A DNA stretch of 64,000 nt from Gloeocapsopsis dulcis (GCF_032163395.1 NZ_CP119968.1:3622001-3686000), one strand, 5' to 3'; positions 27,754 through 37,692 are shown, numbered from the stretch's first letter. Made by a program: numbers and translations. Notes: generated by a model from the letters alone, not told the origin.

Positions 27754-28655
27754 GATTGTGCGTTAAATAATTGTGGGATAAATCGCAATGTCATGCCAAC
27801 ACCAAGAACGATCGGCTAGTCCTGCGCGTTGAGCTGCTGTGGTTTTGAAGCGACTATGTTGCCAAATCCAATTGAAATAGCTCACGACTAATCGTGTCGT
27901 CACTTTTGTTTGCTCCCACAACTTGCCAAACTTATTCTGCCGTCGATGCCACCTGCCCGTTTGCTGCCTGACAATGCCATTGGTGCGCTCTAGGCGCTGC
28001 GTCCTGTCTTTGCCAATGTAGTGCAGGATTTCAAACGGCAGCACCCGTTCGTAACCACCCCAATCATCACTGTTCCAATGCTTGCAATCGGACTTTCCTT
28101 CCGTACTCACGATCAATTCCTCAAGCAATTCATCAGTATGTTTTCCCACCCGTGCTGCTAGAATCAATCCGCTAGAGTTGGCTAGACTCAACGCAATCCA
28201 GCACTCACCCACTTCTAGTTCGTCCGCGAGGCATTGCTTTTGTTTTTTTGCACAAACGACCACATCTCGTCAGCAGACACCTCTTGAGTTTTGACCGCTT
28301 TTAGCTCAGCATTATGAACCTGTTGTGCTCGTCCACTAGCAGCACGAATAATACTGACGACGGTGTTGTATGCCAGTCCACTCGTGCGACTAATGCCTCG
28401 CAGACTGCTCCCTTCACTGTGAGCTTGTAGCACTTGGCGAATTTGCTCTGGACTAACGTGCCGATGATAGTAGAGGGTATCGAAGCGTTCGTTGAAGGTT
28501 TGACCGCAGCCAGGACAGAAGTACCGTTGAACTCCACTGGGCATCTTGCCGTGTTTATGAACCTTCACATGTCCACATAAGGGGCATTCCATGAGATTAG
28601 CGATGAAGAATTGTTCTTCTACTTTATCTAACCCACATAAAATTGACGCACGATC
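27754..28655 (-). mobile_element. IS1-family insertion sequence (902 bp) inside bioA
   Basis: Terminal inverted repeats read inward GATTGTGCGTTAAA (27754) and GATCGTGCGTCAAT (28655, other strand), with a second conserved GTGGG block. The 8-bp target duplication AAAAATAC is at 27746-27753 and 28656-28663. Two overlapping frames encode InsA- and InsB-like parts. It appears intact and may be active. Confidence 0.92.
27763..28592 (-). CDS. IS1-family transposase, InsA-InsB' by -1 frameshift
   Basis: The upstream frame (28592 to 28215, 125 residues) is InsA-like with a zinc finger (CPLCGH and CPGCGQ) and an HTH. The downstream frame (28263 to 27763) is the InsB-like DDE catalytic part, with NSDDWGGYERVLP and LERTNGIVRQQTGRWHRRQNKFGK. 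They overlap at an A7C run at about 28240-28253, where A AAA AAC is the classic IS1 slippery heptamer. A -1 shift there yields a continuous FVQKKQKQCLADELE. The signal supports programmed frameshifting rather than a mutation. Confidence 0.85.
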
Positions 28656-29192
28656 AAAAATACAATGTCTTGCTGATTTTAGATGAGATTGCTACAGGTT
28701 TTGGTCGAACAGGCAAAATGTTTGCATCCGACTATGCGGCGATATGTCCGGATATTCTGTGCGTAGGCAAAGCGCTATCTGGGGGATTTATCTCGCTTGC
28801 AGCGACTCTGACGACGCGGGAGATTAGTGAAAGTTTTGCCGCAGGTGAGGCAGGAGTATTTACGCATGGTCCAACGTTTATGGCGAATCCCTTAGCTTGT
28901 GCGGTGTCTTTAGAAAATTTAACCTTGCTAGAAAGTTATGATTGGCAATCCACGATCCGAGCGATTGAATCTCAGCTTAAAACGGAATTGGAACATTGCC
29001 GGAGTTTGGCGGCAGTTAAGGACGTGCGGGTGTTAGGCGCGATTGGGGTAGTAGAGTTGCATGATCCGGTGAATATGCAAGCAATCCAGCCGCGTTTTGT
29101 GGAAGAGGGAGTATGGTTACGTCCGTTTGGGCGACTGATCTATACGATGCCGCCGTATATTATTCAACCATCAGAACTCGCAGCAATTACTA

Positions 29193-30401
29193 GTGGTTTG
29201 TCAAGCTTTAATTGAGGGGTAGAGTCGATGCAGTTTGACCCGTGCATCGGCGGTGTTGAAGCGCCAATTAATCCAAGTCTGCTCATGATTGCGTTGCTCT
29301 TGCCAGGCAGCTACCTCAGTTTGCAACACGGCAAACTCTGGAATACGTCGATTCAAGCATTGACGTGCCAAAATGCTCAATTCTATCTCTGCCATATTCA
29401 GCCAACTGCTATGCTTAGGAGTGTGACAAAACTCTAGGCGATTGAGAATACGCCGTGCCTCAGCAGGCTCAAACGCTTTGTACAAGGAGGAGGGAGAATG
29501 GGTATTAAGATTATCTTGCACCACTGTAATCAACAAGGCATCAGGATAATGGATATCTACTAAATCCCTGAGCAGATAAGCATAATCCACTGCTGTTCGA
29601 CGTTTAGTAACTTTTAAATGTCGCCATCCTACTATCGGTTCACAAAGTATGAATAGATTCGCTGTACCGTTGCGTTCATACTTGTAATCCTGCCGCATGG
29701 GTTGTCTTTGTTTTACGGCAACTGGTTCAACAGTTTCTTTAACAAGTTGTTTGCTGGCTTCATCGAGACAGACAACGGGAAAGTCAGGATGATAACATTG
29801 TTGATACACTTGTAGCACTGACTCCATCTGGCAAACAAACTCAGCATTTTGTTCAGGAGGAATCACCCAGCACTCCTGTCTCCAAGGCTGAAGTTCGTTT
29901 TTTTAAGTGCTTGCCTCACCGTTTCATGACTTACTGACTCGACATAACCCAATTGCACCATTTGGTCCGCTAGTAGCCGCATTGTCCATCGGGCGCGACC
30001 GTTTGGAGCATCACTGCACACTAACGCAACTAAATGTGCTTCTTGTTCGCCATTTAAGCAGCGTTGCTTGCGGCCTCCACCTGGTTGCCGCACCAAGGAA
30101 GCTTTTAGAACTCAACAAAGCGACGGCGCACCCGCTCTACCGTTGTCACTCCTACATCCAATGCTGCTGCTATGTCCTTGTCATGCCAACTACCCCCTCG
30201 CTGATTGCTATCTGCTTTGAGTAGGATACGAGCGCGGGTGATCTGGTCAGCAGCATGTCGTCCTGTGGTGCTGAACTGCTCAAGTTCAGCACGTTCTTCA
30301 ACACTCAGGTCAACGATGTATTTCTTTACCATTGCAACTGCGGGAAATGCGTCATTCTTCATTTTACCCGCTTACCCATTAGTTATTCCCTGACAAAACA
30401 C
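29193..30401 (-). mobile_element. IS630-family insertion sequence (1209 bp) at the end of bioA
   Basis: Inward inverted repeats are GTGGTTTGTCA (29193-29203) and GTGTTTTGTCA (30401 backwards). The target TA is duplicated at 29191-29192 and 30402-30403, as IS630/mariner elements do. Removal restores the last codons of bioA. The transposase frame is broken. Confidence 0.85.
29201..30332 (-). pseudogene. IS630-family transposase in three frames
   Basis: The N-terminal HTH part (MVKKYIVDLSVEERAEL, from 30332) ends at 30105. A one-base loss near 30103-30108 shifts into 30096-29863 (LVRQPGGGRKQR to VRQALKK). A second shift at an A7 run near 29897-29905 leads to the DDE catalytic part (ELQPWRQECWVIPPEQNAEF, then VVCLDEAS, TVVQDNLNTHSPSS and LEFCHTPKHSSWLNMAEIE). 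The second shift could be programmed -1 slippage on the A run. The first creates an immediate TAA and looks like a mutation, so the element is probably non-autonomous. Confidence 0.8.
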
Positions 30402-30435
30402 TAGTGCTATTTATAAAATTGTTGCTCAGATTTAG

Positions 30436-30900
30436 GGAATGAGCAACAATTTTTACACAAAGGGTTACGGGTTCTGTTGGCGAACATGGAGCCATCAACG
30501 GTTGCTCGATTCTGGGCTGCTTGTAATTTGGGAAGTGGAGATTACATCAATTGTCTTGAAGGAGCCTAGCTCTTTCCGGCATTTGAAACGGGTACGCTTT
30601 CGACGGGACGTACCCGTGCGAGAGGCTTTTTATACAAGCACGACACCGAGACTTGGTGATATATTTAATACATCACTATTATCGTTTGAAGTAAAGATCC
30701 TGTCCGCGCTTTCATCTCACGCTTCATCCCTAGCGAGATAGAAGCGGAGTTTGTGCGGATGATATGGAAGTTATCAGTGATTCAAGACTATCTGCCGCTG
30801 CACAACTTCACCGTGTACTAAAACTTTAATGTATAGTTTTCTAGTGTCCATTTAGCAGTAGTCACGCTCATATTGCACCCTCTCTAACGCAATTGAGAAA
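30436..30900. other. Gene-poor interval after bioA with hairpin and orphan fragment
   Basis: No full gene is visible. A perfect 9-bp hairpin ACGGGTACG / CGTACCCGT is at 30588-30617. A 43-codon unassigned fragment lies at 30690-30821. The string at 30697-30730 resembles part of 39330-39365 (CCGCnCTnTCATCTCACnnCTT), which suggests shared remnants of a mobile element. Confidence 0.4.
30690..30821 (+). pseudogene. Orphan C-terminal gene fragment, unidentified
   Basis: A 43-codon frame without a start follows a TGA and reads VRAFISRFIPSEIEAEF, then MIWKLSVIQDYLPLHNF, ending at TAA 30819. The composition looks protein-like. I do not recognise the parent family. It could be a relic of the gene that once followed bioA. 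Confidence 0.25.
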
Positions 30901-31335
30901 TTATGGTAAGTACTTTTGGACAACATCCCAACCTGTAAGCGATACCCAAACTAATCCCAGAAACAAGATGATATTTGTTCCCACATGAAGCGATCGCATC
31001 CAAGGTTGACTATTGATGAAAATCGCACTGATTGCGGAAAGTAAAACTAAGCCTACGACAAATAATCCTGCGGGAAGATGAGAAGAGTGTCCCAGGCTAC
31101 CAAAGTGACCTAACGTTCCTACAATACCAATTGCTAGCAGTAGCAGTACCAAGAGAACTAAGCTACCACCAAACATATAATGTAGCGATCGCAGCCAACT
31201 TGGGCGCGGTTTATGTGTCGTTCGGGCGCGAAACATCCAAATGCCAGTAACGGCTAACAGCAAGTATGCTAGCAGCGATAAACCCATTGACCATGCTGCT
31301 ATTTTCCACAACCACAGAAAGGAAGGCAAATTCAA
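30901..31335 (-). CDS. DUF4079 membrane protein
   Basis: The 144-residue protein has four membrane segments at about 10-32, 52-75, 85-105 and 112-132, with conserved histidines (LHYMFGG, LGHFGSLGHSSHLPAG, SLHVGTN). This fits DUF4079, a family shared by cyanobacteria and plants whose histidines suggest heme or quinone contact. No function is proven. Confidence 0.75.
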   Translation of the reverse strand: MNLPSFLWLWKIAAWSMGLSLLAYLLLAVTGIWMFRARTTHKPRPSWLRSLHYMFGGSLVLLVLLLLAIGIVGTLGHFGSLGHSSHLPAGLFVVGLVLLSAISAIFINSQPWMRSLHVGTNIILFLGLVWVSLTGWDVVQKYLP

Positions 31336-31614
31336 CTTAAATCAAATCCCTAGCAAGTACTACAACTTACCTTAGCGCCTTAAAGGAGTTGGTAGTTGTC
31401 TTTCCTGCGAGGGAAATGTGTTACCAGATTATATCAATTTATCGCTTATTATCTTAACCAAGAAAGCTACTAGTAGGGAGCTACATAGAGCTTGGAATTA
31501 TACACCCCTTAATTTATCAAAGAAATCACAAATGTTCAGCCTCAACACTTCAAGCCCTTGGATTTATCCGTAAGGTTTAGTGAAAAGCTAGTGTGACCTT
31601 TTAAATTGAATTAT

Positions 31615-31956
31615 CTAATCTACCGAAGTCAAAATAGCAGCCGTTAAACTTTTTCTTTTATCACTGATTTCTGGAGATTCTGCTGCTTCAAGCGTACCCT
31701 CTTCACTGACGCAGAGGCGATCGCAAGGAATCGTATCTGAAATAATCGCACTTGCCATCATACCAGTATGAATTTCTAGCATTGATTTAGGTGGCGCTTC
31801 AAACACTAAGCGCTGACCTGGAAATACTACTCGCTCAAAATACCAGTTAGGAATATTAGAAATGCGAGCGATCTGAATCTTACTTGTCGCATTGACATAG
31901 CAGCAGACGAGTTGACCAGATTGGTTGGGTGGTAAGGGATCTAAAATTTGAGCCAT
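31615..31956 (-). CDS. DUF1830 protein
   Basis: The 113-residue soluble protein matches cyanobacterial DUF1830 in the stretch LVCCYVNATSKIQIARISNI followed by NWYFERVVFPGQRLVFEAP. The C-terminal 30 residues are variable. Function is unknown. It stands alone, with about 280 bases on its downstream side. Confidence 0.75.
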   Translation of the reverse strand: MAQILDPLPPNQSGQLVCCYVNATSKIQIARISNIPNWYFERVVFPGQRLVFEAPPKSMLEIHTGMMASAIISDTIPCDRLCVSEEGTLEAAESPEISDKRKSLTAAILTSVD

Positions 31957-32461
31957 AGCCTACAAGTAGCATCAAGCCACACCTATAAGATTACACTAGC
32001 CAAGCTAACATGAGCGATCCCCAGCTGCTGTAACCCCGACTACCAACTGACGGCTGCAGTTAAGAATTCTATTGAAATCCAGAACATTAAGTTTAGTTCT
32101 GTAGTTAATTAAACTCAATTTTTGCACAATTAGCAATCACTTTGCGCCCCCGAATAAAAATTTCCACGCGGCGCAGCAAACTGAGTGTTATCGTAAAGTT
32201 ATATGAAAAATACTTTCATAAAGTCTCCAAATCACCACGCATCTATCTGAGGGTCAGTTTTAAATAACTCCACAGCTAGCTGCACTAAGAACAGAAGAGG
32301 ATTCCTTACCGCTTCGCGGAGTTATGAATGATGAATTTTGAATTATGAATTAAAGATGAATAACTCTACACCTGGATTAAAGCTCCTGAATTATGACTTA
32401 TGAGTGAAAGACGAAACTCAAAACTCAAAATTCAAAACTCAAAACTCTCTAGATAAGCGCT
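31957..32461. other. Intergenic region with repeat copy C
   Basis: This is non-coding space between the divergent DUF1830 gene and the radical SAM gene. The right part (32321-32448) is the TTTTGAATT/AACTCAAAACTC repeat. The rest shows nothing recognisable beyond AT-rich promoter-like sequence. Confidence 0.5.
32321..32448 (+). repeat. Intergenic repeat copy C
   Basis: GTTATGAATGATGAATTTTG and a later AAACTCAAAATTCAAAACTC pair with each other and match the repeat family at 15038. The copy lies directly upstream of the radical SAM start codon at 32462. Confidence 0.6.
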
Positions 32462-34030
32462 ATGGAAAACCGGATTCTCTACGTTCGCCTTCCCTGCAAC
32501 CCAATTTTTCCGATTGGAGTTGTCTACCTGGCAGACCATATCCACAAGCAGTTTCCTGAGGTTAAGCAACGCATTTTCGACTTAGGAACAGTTCCACCAC
32601 TCGATTTTGCCTCTGCTCTTGATACCTGTGTCAATGAATTTCAGCCAACATTACTCGTATTTTCCTGGCGAGATATCCAGATCTATGCACCTGTAGGAGG
32701 AAGAGGCGGCAATCCTTTGCAAAATGCCTTTGAGTTTTACTACGCACAGAATCCTTTCATTAAACTGCGGGGAGCAATTGGCGGACTTAGACTTGCAGCA
32801 TCGTATTACACAGAACTGTGGCGCAACTTAGGGTTAATCAAACGCGGGCTGAGCCGTGCCAGAAAACACCAGCCAGAAGCTCGTGCAGTCGTCGGTGGTG
32901 GTGCAGTGAGTGTCTTTTATGAGCAACTAGGAGACAAGTTACCCAAAGGAACCATCGTTTCAGTCGGTGAGGGAGAATTATTAATAGAGAAACTGATTCG
33001 GGGTCAAGATTTTCGAGATGAGCGCTGTTATGTTGCAGGAGAAAAGCAGCCACGCGATCGCCTGATTCACGAGCAACCTACCCCAATTGAAAAGAGTGCC
33101 TGCAACTACGACTATATTGAAACCATTTGGTCTGAATTTCCGTACTATCTCCAAGATCAAGATTTCTACGTCGGCGTTCAAACTAAGCGTGGTTGTCCGC
33201 ACAATTGCTGCTACTGCGTTTACACGGTTGTGGAAGGAAAACAAGTCCGCATCAACCCTGCTGAAGAAGTTGTCGCTGAAATGCAGCAACTCTACGATCG
33301 CGGTATTCGCAACTTTTGGTTTACCGATGCACAATTCATTCCGGCACGACGATTTATTAATGATGCAATAGAATTACTACAAAAAATCCTTGATGCAGGG
33401 ATGCAAGACATCCACTGGGCAGCTTATATCCGTGCTGATAATTTAACCCCAGAGCTATGCGATCTGATGGTCAAAACGGGGATGAACTACTTTGAGATCG
33501 GGATCACAAGTGGTTCTCAAGAACTTGTACGCAAAATGCGTATGGGTTATAACCTCCGCACAGTCTTAGCAAACTGCCGCGATTTAAAAGCTGCAGGCTT
33601 CAACGATCTCGTTTCTGTAAACTACTCTTTTAATGTGATTGACGAACGCCCAGAAACAATTCGGCAAACAATTGCCTATCACCGCGAACTTGAACGGATT
33701 TTTGGTGCAGATAAAGTCGAGCCAGCAATCTTCTTTATCGGGTTACAACCGCATACCCACCTAGAAGAATACGCCCTAAAAAACAATATTCTCCAACCAG
33801 ACTACGATCCTATGAGCTTAATGCCTTGGACAGCAAAGAAACTGCTGTGGAACCCCGAACCCCTCGGTTCATTCTTTGGTGAAGTTTGCCTAGCAGCATG
33901 GCAGAAAAACCCCAATGACTTTGGTAGAGAAGTGATGCACATTCTCGAAGCACGTCTTGGTTGCGCTGATTTAGAAGAAGCCCTGTCCGCACCGATTGAA
34001 CGCGACAAAAAACAGCTTGTTACAGCTTAA
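32462..34030 (+). CDS. Radical SAM protein, photosystem II high-light acclimation type
   Basis: The 522-residue protein has a cobalamin-binding-like N-terminal domain (about 1-200, with VGGGAVSVFYEQLG) and a radical SAM domain whose cluster cysteines are Cys245, Cys249 and Cys252 (CPHNCCYC). The family is conserved in cyanobacteria and is named for a role in photosystem II high-light acclimation; substrate and reaction are not known. Length is normal, with ATG at 32462. Confidence 0.8.
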   Translation: MENRILYVRLPCNPIFPIGVVYLADHIHKQFPEVKQRIFDLGTVPPLDFASALDTCVNEFQPTLLVFSWRDIQIYAPVGGRGGNPLQNAFEFYYAQNPFIKLRGAIGGLRLAASYYTELWRNLGLIKRGLSRARKHQPEARAVVGGGAVSVFYEQLGDKLPKGTIVSVGEGELLIEKLIRGQDFRDERCYVAGEKQPRDRLIHEQPTPIEKSACNYDYIETIWSEFPYYLQDQDFYVGVQTKRGCPHNCCYCVYTVVEGKQVRINPAEEVVAEMQQLYDRGIRNFWFTDAQFIPARRFINDAIELLQKILDAGMQDIHWAAYIRADNLTPELCDLMVKTGMNYFEIGITSGSQELVRKMRMGYNLRTVLANCRDLKAAGFNDLVSVNYSFNVIDERPETIRQTIAYHRELERIFGADKVEPAIFFIGLQPHTHLEEYALKNNILQPDYDPMSLMPWTAKKLLWNPEPLGSFFGEVCLAAWQKNPNDFGREVMHILEARLGCADLEEALSAPIERDKKQLVTA

Positions 34031-34032
34031 AT

Positions 34033-34100
34033 AGTTTTGAGTTTTGAGTTTTGAATTATGAGTTGACCCGATTAACTCACAACCCTACATTCATAACTCC
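34033..34100 (+). repeat. Intergenic repeat copy D
   Basis: AGTTTTGAGTTTTGAGTTTT and a short A/C half (AACTCACAACC) place this in the family of 15038. It lies immediately after the radical SAM stop. Confidence 0.55.
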
Positions 34101-34171
34101 GCTTTCTAGGACAATAGTTACCAGTTACCACTGAAGTCCCTGACCTGTGATCCCTGACCCCTTAGACCCTC

Positions 34172-35530
34172 ATGCTCGAAGGTTCCATCCTCCAACAGCT
34201 AGCCACTGCTCACGCTAACACTAAGCAGCCCCTTAATTTTGGGGTGTACTATAAAAACACCCTTGTCGCACTCTGTCACGCCTTAGAGGACTGTATTCTG
34301 ACCTCAAATAGTCCGCCATTAGTGATTACAGCTTTCCAACAAGGAAAATGGTATCTGCAAGAGGCAGAGCGATACAGTCAAATTGCGCAAAAGGCAAGAC
34401 ATATTGCAATTATGGCAGCTCCAGATACAGGCTTTGCAGAGCATCCGACAAGTCAACTTGCAAATGTCGATTTGGTGGCATTAGATCCTCAAGATCCTGT
34501 AGCGCAAGAGTGGCATCTGATTATATATTCCCCTAGCTACACCGCGATGGTACTATGTCAGGAGTTATCTGCTGCTGATTATGGAACTGCTGGAAGACCT
34601 ACAGTAGATCTAGAGCGGAAATTTTATGGCTTTTGGACATTTGAGCCAGCGTTGGTAAGAGAAACGGTAGATTTAGCGATCGCCCATATTGGTAAATACA
34701 ATCTGGAACTTCAGCAACAACTAATCGCTTTAGTTGACGCGATCGCCACTGATGCTCCCCCCGAATTAGATGATTTAGGTCATGCAGTTTCCCGCGTCGT
34801 TGATTATCTGCAAATTAGTCAAACTGGTGTTAGTCAATTAGAACCAAGTTCGCAACAAATCCTCGACCAAAACTTAGTTTCCAACGAGCTACAAGCATTT
34901 TTACGCCTGGCGCAACTTATTGATATAGCCGATACCGAAAATCCTATGGCAGCAGCAGAAATTGCTGCTTTAGCCGAAACGATCGGACAATTATTAGATT
35001 TACCCGCTTGGCAGTTAAAGCGTTTACGCCTAGCAGGATTACTCCATCGCATTGCCCCTGCAACCGTCGGCGTCCAATACGGTGATGAAGCACCAAGTTG
35101 CCCATTAGTACCCGCAGCCCAGGTACTACGTACAATGCCAAGAATGCAGGCGATCGCTCACATTATTACGCACCAAAACGAGTGGTGGGACGGTAGCGGT
35201 CAACCTGGGGGTTTATCGGGTCAAGAAATTCCGCTAGAATCGCGCATTTTAGGCTTAGTTGCTGCATTTCAAAAGCGCGTTACTCAACTGCAAGCATCAC
35301 AACCCCAGCATTCACCTTTAACGCAAGCATTAGCTGAGTTTAAACAACAGCAGGGACAAGCCTGGGAACCAAAACTCGTTGATACCCTAGAACTATTGGT
35401 GATGGGTTTGCAACAAGGCTTAGAATTGCCAGTAACAACACCAAAAATCAGTACGGGAATGTGGTTAGTTGATCTGCAAACGAGTGATGATAGCAAGCGT
35501 CAGAATCAAACAGCAAGGAGTCAGGTGTGA
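34172..35530 (+). CDS. DICT-domain sensor with degenerate HD-GYP-like domain
   Basis: The 452-residue cytosolic protein has an N-terminal DICT sensory domain (about 15-150, with LNFGVYYKNTLVALCHALED). Its C-terminal domain resembles the second half of HD-GYP phosphohydrolases: HQNEWWDGSGQPGGLSGQEI near residue 338 then PLESRILGLVAAF. The first HD pair (LLHRIAP near 293) lacks the usual HDxGK form, so phosphodiesterase activity is doubtful. DICT proteins usually link light or redox signals to output. It overlaps the next gene by four bases (GTGA). Confidence 0.7.
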   Translation: MLEGSILQQLATAHANTKQPLNFGVYYKNTLVALCHALEDCILTSNSPPLVITAFQQGKWYLQEAERYSQIAQKARHIAIMAAPDTGFAEHPTSQLANVDLVALDPQDPVAQEWHLIIYSPSYTAMVLCQELSAADYGTAGRPTVDLERKFYGFWTFEPALVRETVDLAIAHIGKYNLELQQQLIALVDAIATDAPPELDDLGHAVSRVVDYLQISQTGVSQLEPSSQQILDQNLVSNELQAFLRLAQLIDIADTENPMAAAEIAALAETIGQLLDLPAWQLKRLRLAGLLHRIAPATVGVQYGDEAPSCPLVPAAQVLRTMPRMQAIAHIITHQNEWWDGSGQPGGLSGQEIPLESRILGLVAAFQKRVTQLQASQPQHSPLTQALAEFKQQQGQAWEPKLVDTLELLVMGLQQGLELPVTTPKISTGMWLVDLQTSDDSKRQNQTARSQV

Positions 35531-36204
35531 GTAGCGATCGCCCCACATTCAAGCAGGAAAAAAGCATCAATGTAGACATTGCAGCACTGCATTCTGGTAG
35601 CAAACATCTACCAGGAGCTAACCTAGAAGATGCCGAACTTGCAGGTGTTGCCTTAGAAGGTGTCAATCTCGCAGGAGCAACACTTGTTGGGGCAAATCTT
35701 TCTGGTTGCAAGTTAGAACGCGCGCGATTAGATGGCGCTAACCTTCTAGGAACTCAGCTCACAGGTGCAGACTTACGAGCAAATCTCCTAGGCGCTAACT
35801 TGATGCAAGCTGACTTGACAGGTGCAGACTTACGTGGTAGTAATTTGCGAGGTGCTAATTTAATGGGTGCAAAGCTGTCGCAAGCCTCTTGTGCAGGAGC
35901 CTTCTTTAGTGGAGCCAATCTCATGAGTAGCAACTTGCAAGGAGTAGACTTACGTGGTGCAGATTTACGCGGCGTTAATCTCAGTGGTGCTAATTTGCAC
36001 GGAGCGAATTTAAGTCAAGCCGATTTACAAGGCGCGTTACTACAACAAGCAAACCTCGAAGAAGCAGATTTAAGAGGTGCAAATCTCACCGGAGCAAACT
36101 TAACCGGAACAAACCTTTTGTGTGCAGAACTCGAAGGAACTCATCTCACCGGAGTTAATCTTACTGGTGCGTGTCTGATCGGTACTAATGTCGTTTTGCC
36201 TTGA
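35527..36204 (+). CDS. Pentapeptide-repeat protein
   Basis: The 225-residue protein is mostly A(D/N)LxG pentapeptides from about residue 30 to the end, predicted to form a right-handed quadrilateral beta-helix. About 35 repeats are visible. No signal peptide is seen, so it is likely cytosolic. Translation starts at GTG 35527 overlapping the DICT stop, which indicates coupling. The role is unknown; such proteins often act as protein-binding scaffolds. Confidence 0.85.
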   Translation: MSSDRPTFKQEKSINVDIAALHSGSKHLPGANLEDAELAGVALEGVNLAGATLVGANLSGCKLERARLDGANLLGTQLTGADLRANLLGANLMQADLTGADLRGSNLRGANLMGAKLSQASCAGAFFSGANLMSSNLQGVDLRGADLRGVNLSGANLHGANLSQADLQGALLQQANLEEADLRGANLTGANLTGTNLLCAELEGTHLTGVNLTGACLIGTNVVLP

Positions 36205-36354
36205 AGTTGCTACGTATAGGAAAGCAGGGGAGAATAGACACACATCGCGCTACTCTCTCTAAATTTTCCCCTTTGCGTTCTTTGTGTCACGGACACTTGC
36301 TTCAAGTCGAGGCTTTGCCCGCCTAACGCAGTGTCCTCCTTTGTGGTTCGTTCC

Positions 36355-37692
36355 ATGTCCCAGCAGTATAACTTTCTCCATCGCTTCTTACGGCTAGCAA
36401 GCATCAACATTATTTCCAACCTCATGGTACCGCTTGCTGGATTAATCGATGTTGCCTTTCTCGGACACCTCGCCGAAATTCGTCACTTAGCTGGAGTTGC
36501 TTTAGCCACAGTGCTATTCAACTATATCTACTGGACATTTGGATTCCTACGCATGGCTACTACTGGAACTACAGCCCAAGCAGTGGGACGTAGCGATCGC
36601 GAGGCAGTGATACTGATAGGCTTGCGCAATAGTTTACTTGCTTTGACTTTAGGGCTAACTATCTTACTTTTGCAGCATCCTTTACGCGAACTAGGATTCG
36701 CTTTACTCAGTGCCACACCAGAAGTCAAAGCCGCAGGGAGAGATTATTACAACACTTTAATTTGGGGTGCGCCAGCAACTTTAATCAACTTCGTCTTTGT
36801 AGGCTGGTTTCTTGGACGCGAACAAAGCAGTAAAGTGCTACTTTTATCCGCAGTTGCTAACGGAGCGAATATTCTTCTAGATTACATCTTGATTAATCTT
36901 TGGGGATTAGAAAGTGCAGGTGCTGGAATCGCTACAGCCACTAGTCAGTATCTCATGTTGCTGGTAGGAGGAGTGCTAGTTTACCTAGAACATCAATTAC
37001 GAACAATCCCAATAAAATTACAGCAGATATTTGATTGGCGTGCTCTAAAAGCCGCTTTTGCCCTTAATGGAGATATCTTAATCCGCACTTTGGCGCTAGT
37101 TTCTACTTTTGCTTTTTTTACTAATCTGAGTTCTGTTTTAGGAACCGAAGTCCTCGCGACAAACACACTCTTGATGCAAGTAGTGACTTTAGCTGCTTAC
37201 TTTATTGATGGATTAGCTTTTGCTACCGAAAGTCTCGCGGGTATTTTTCGGGGTCAAGGTAGTAGTAAACTTTTGCTACCTTTACTCTGGGTTTCTGGAG
37301 GAACAAGTTTAGTTATCGGGCTACTTTTTGCGATTCTCTTTGTAGGCTTTCCGCGTTTTCTCTTTGGACTGTTAACGCATCATCTTGCTGTCATTGAGCA
37401 AGTGGATAACTATGTTCTCTGGTTATTGCCAATTCTCAGCATTGGTTCCCAAGCCTATATGCTCGATGGCTACTTTTTAGGTTTAACTGAAGGACATATT
37501 CTACGTAATGCATCTGTTCTTGCTGCGATCGCCGGTATTGCGTTCATGCTAGTTGTAGCCTATCTATTTCCGAGTAATCACCTGTTATGGCTAGCGCTAT
37601 CTTGTTTTATGGCAGCCAGAGTTGTGACATTAGCAATTCAATTACCAGCAAGCTACAAAGATCTGAAGAGAGTTCTGAGTTCTGAGTGTTGA
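36355..37692 (+). CDS. MATE-family efflux transporter
   Basis: The 445-residue membrane protein has about 12 segments and MATE/DinF hallmarks: an N-terminal LASINIISNLMVPLAGLIDV and a mid-protein ATSQYLMLLVGGVLVY. It exports drugs or metabolites by cation antiport; the substrate is unknown. The open frame begins at 36331, but the ATG at 36355 gives the usual family N-terminus. The last codons lie within the edge of repeat copy E, so the C-terminal VLSSEC may be repeat-derived. Confidence 0.85.
   Translation: MSQQYNFLHRFLRLASINIISNLMVPLAGLIDVAFLGHLAEIRHLAGVALATVLFNYIYWTFGFLRMATTGTTAQAVGRSDREAVILIGLRNSLLALTLGLTILLLQHPLRELGFALLSATPEVKAAGRDYYNTLIWGAPATLINFVFVGWFLGREQSSKVLLLSAVANGANILLDYILINLWGLESAGAGIATATSQYLMLLVGGVLVYLEHQLRTIPIKLQQIFDWRALKAAFALNGDILIRTLALVSTFAFFTNLSSVLGTEVLATNTLLMQVVTLAAYFIDGLAFATESLAGIFRGQGSSKLLLPLLWVSGGTSLVIGLLFAILFVGFPRFLFGLLTHHLAVIEQVDNYVLWLLPILSIGSQAYMLDGYFLGLTEGHILRNASVLAAIAGIAFMLVVAYLFPSNHLLWLALSCFMAARVVTLAIQLPASYKDLKRVLSSEC

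Larger units (their letters stand above)
27631..30435 (+). pseudogene. bioA: bioA remnant, 5'-truncated and interrupted by two insertion sequences
   Basis: DAPA aminotransferase (biotin synthesis, PLP-dependent) is represented by its C-terminal half only. Segment 1, 27631-27753, ends VRQAKALCEKY. Segment 2, 28656-29192, reads NVLLILDEIATGFGRTG with the PLP lysine in SGGF context (VGKALSGGF) and runs to ELAAIT. Segment 3, 30402-30435, adds SAIYKIVAQI and TAG. Joining the segments after removing the two elements and one 8-bp and one TA duplication gives one open frame. The N-terminal half is missing upstream, so function is lost. Biotin must be made by another copy, by BioU or taken up. Confidence 0.85.

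Noticed and set aside
30439-30741. Plus-strand 100-codon frame after bioA
   Set aside because: No family pattern; it covers the hairpin and remnants and begins right after the bioA stop, so it is probably non-coding.
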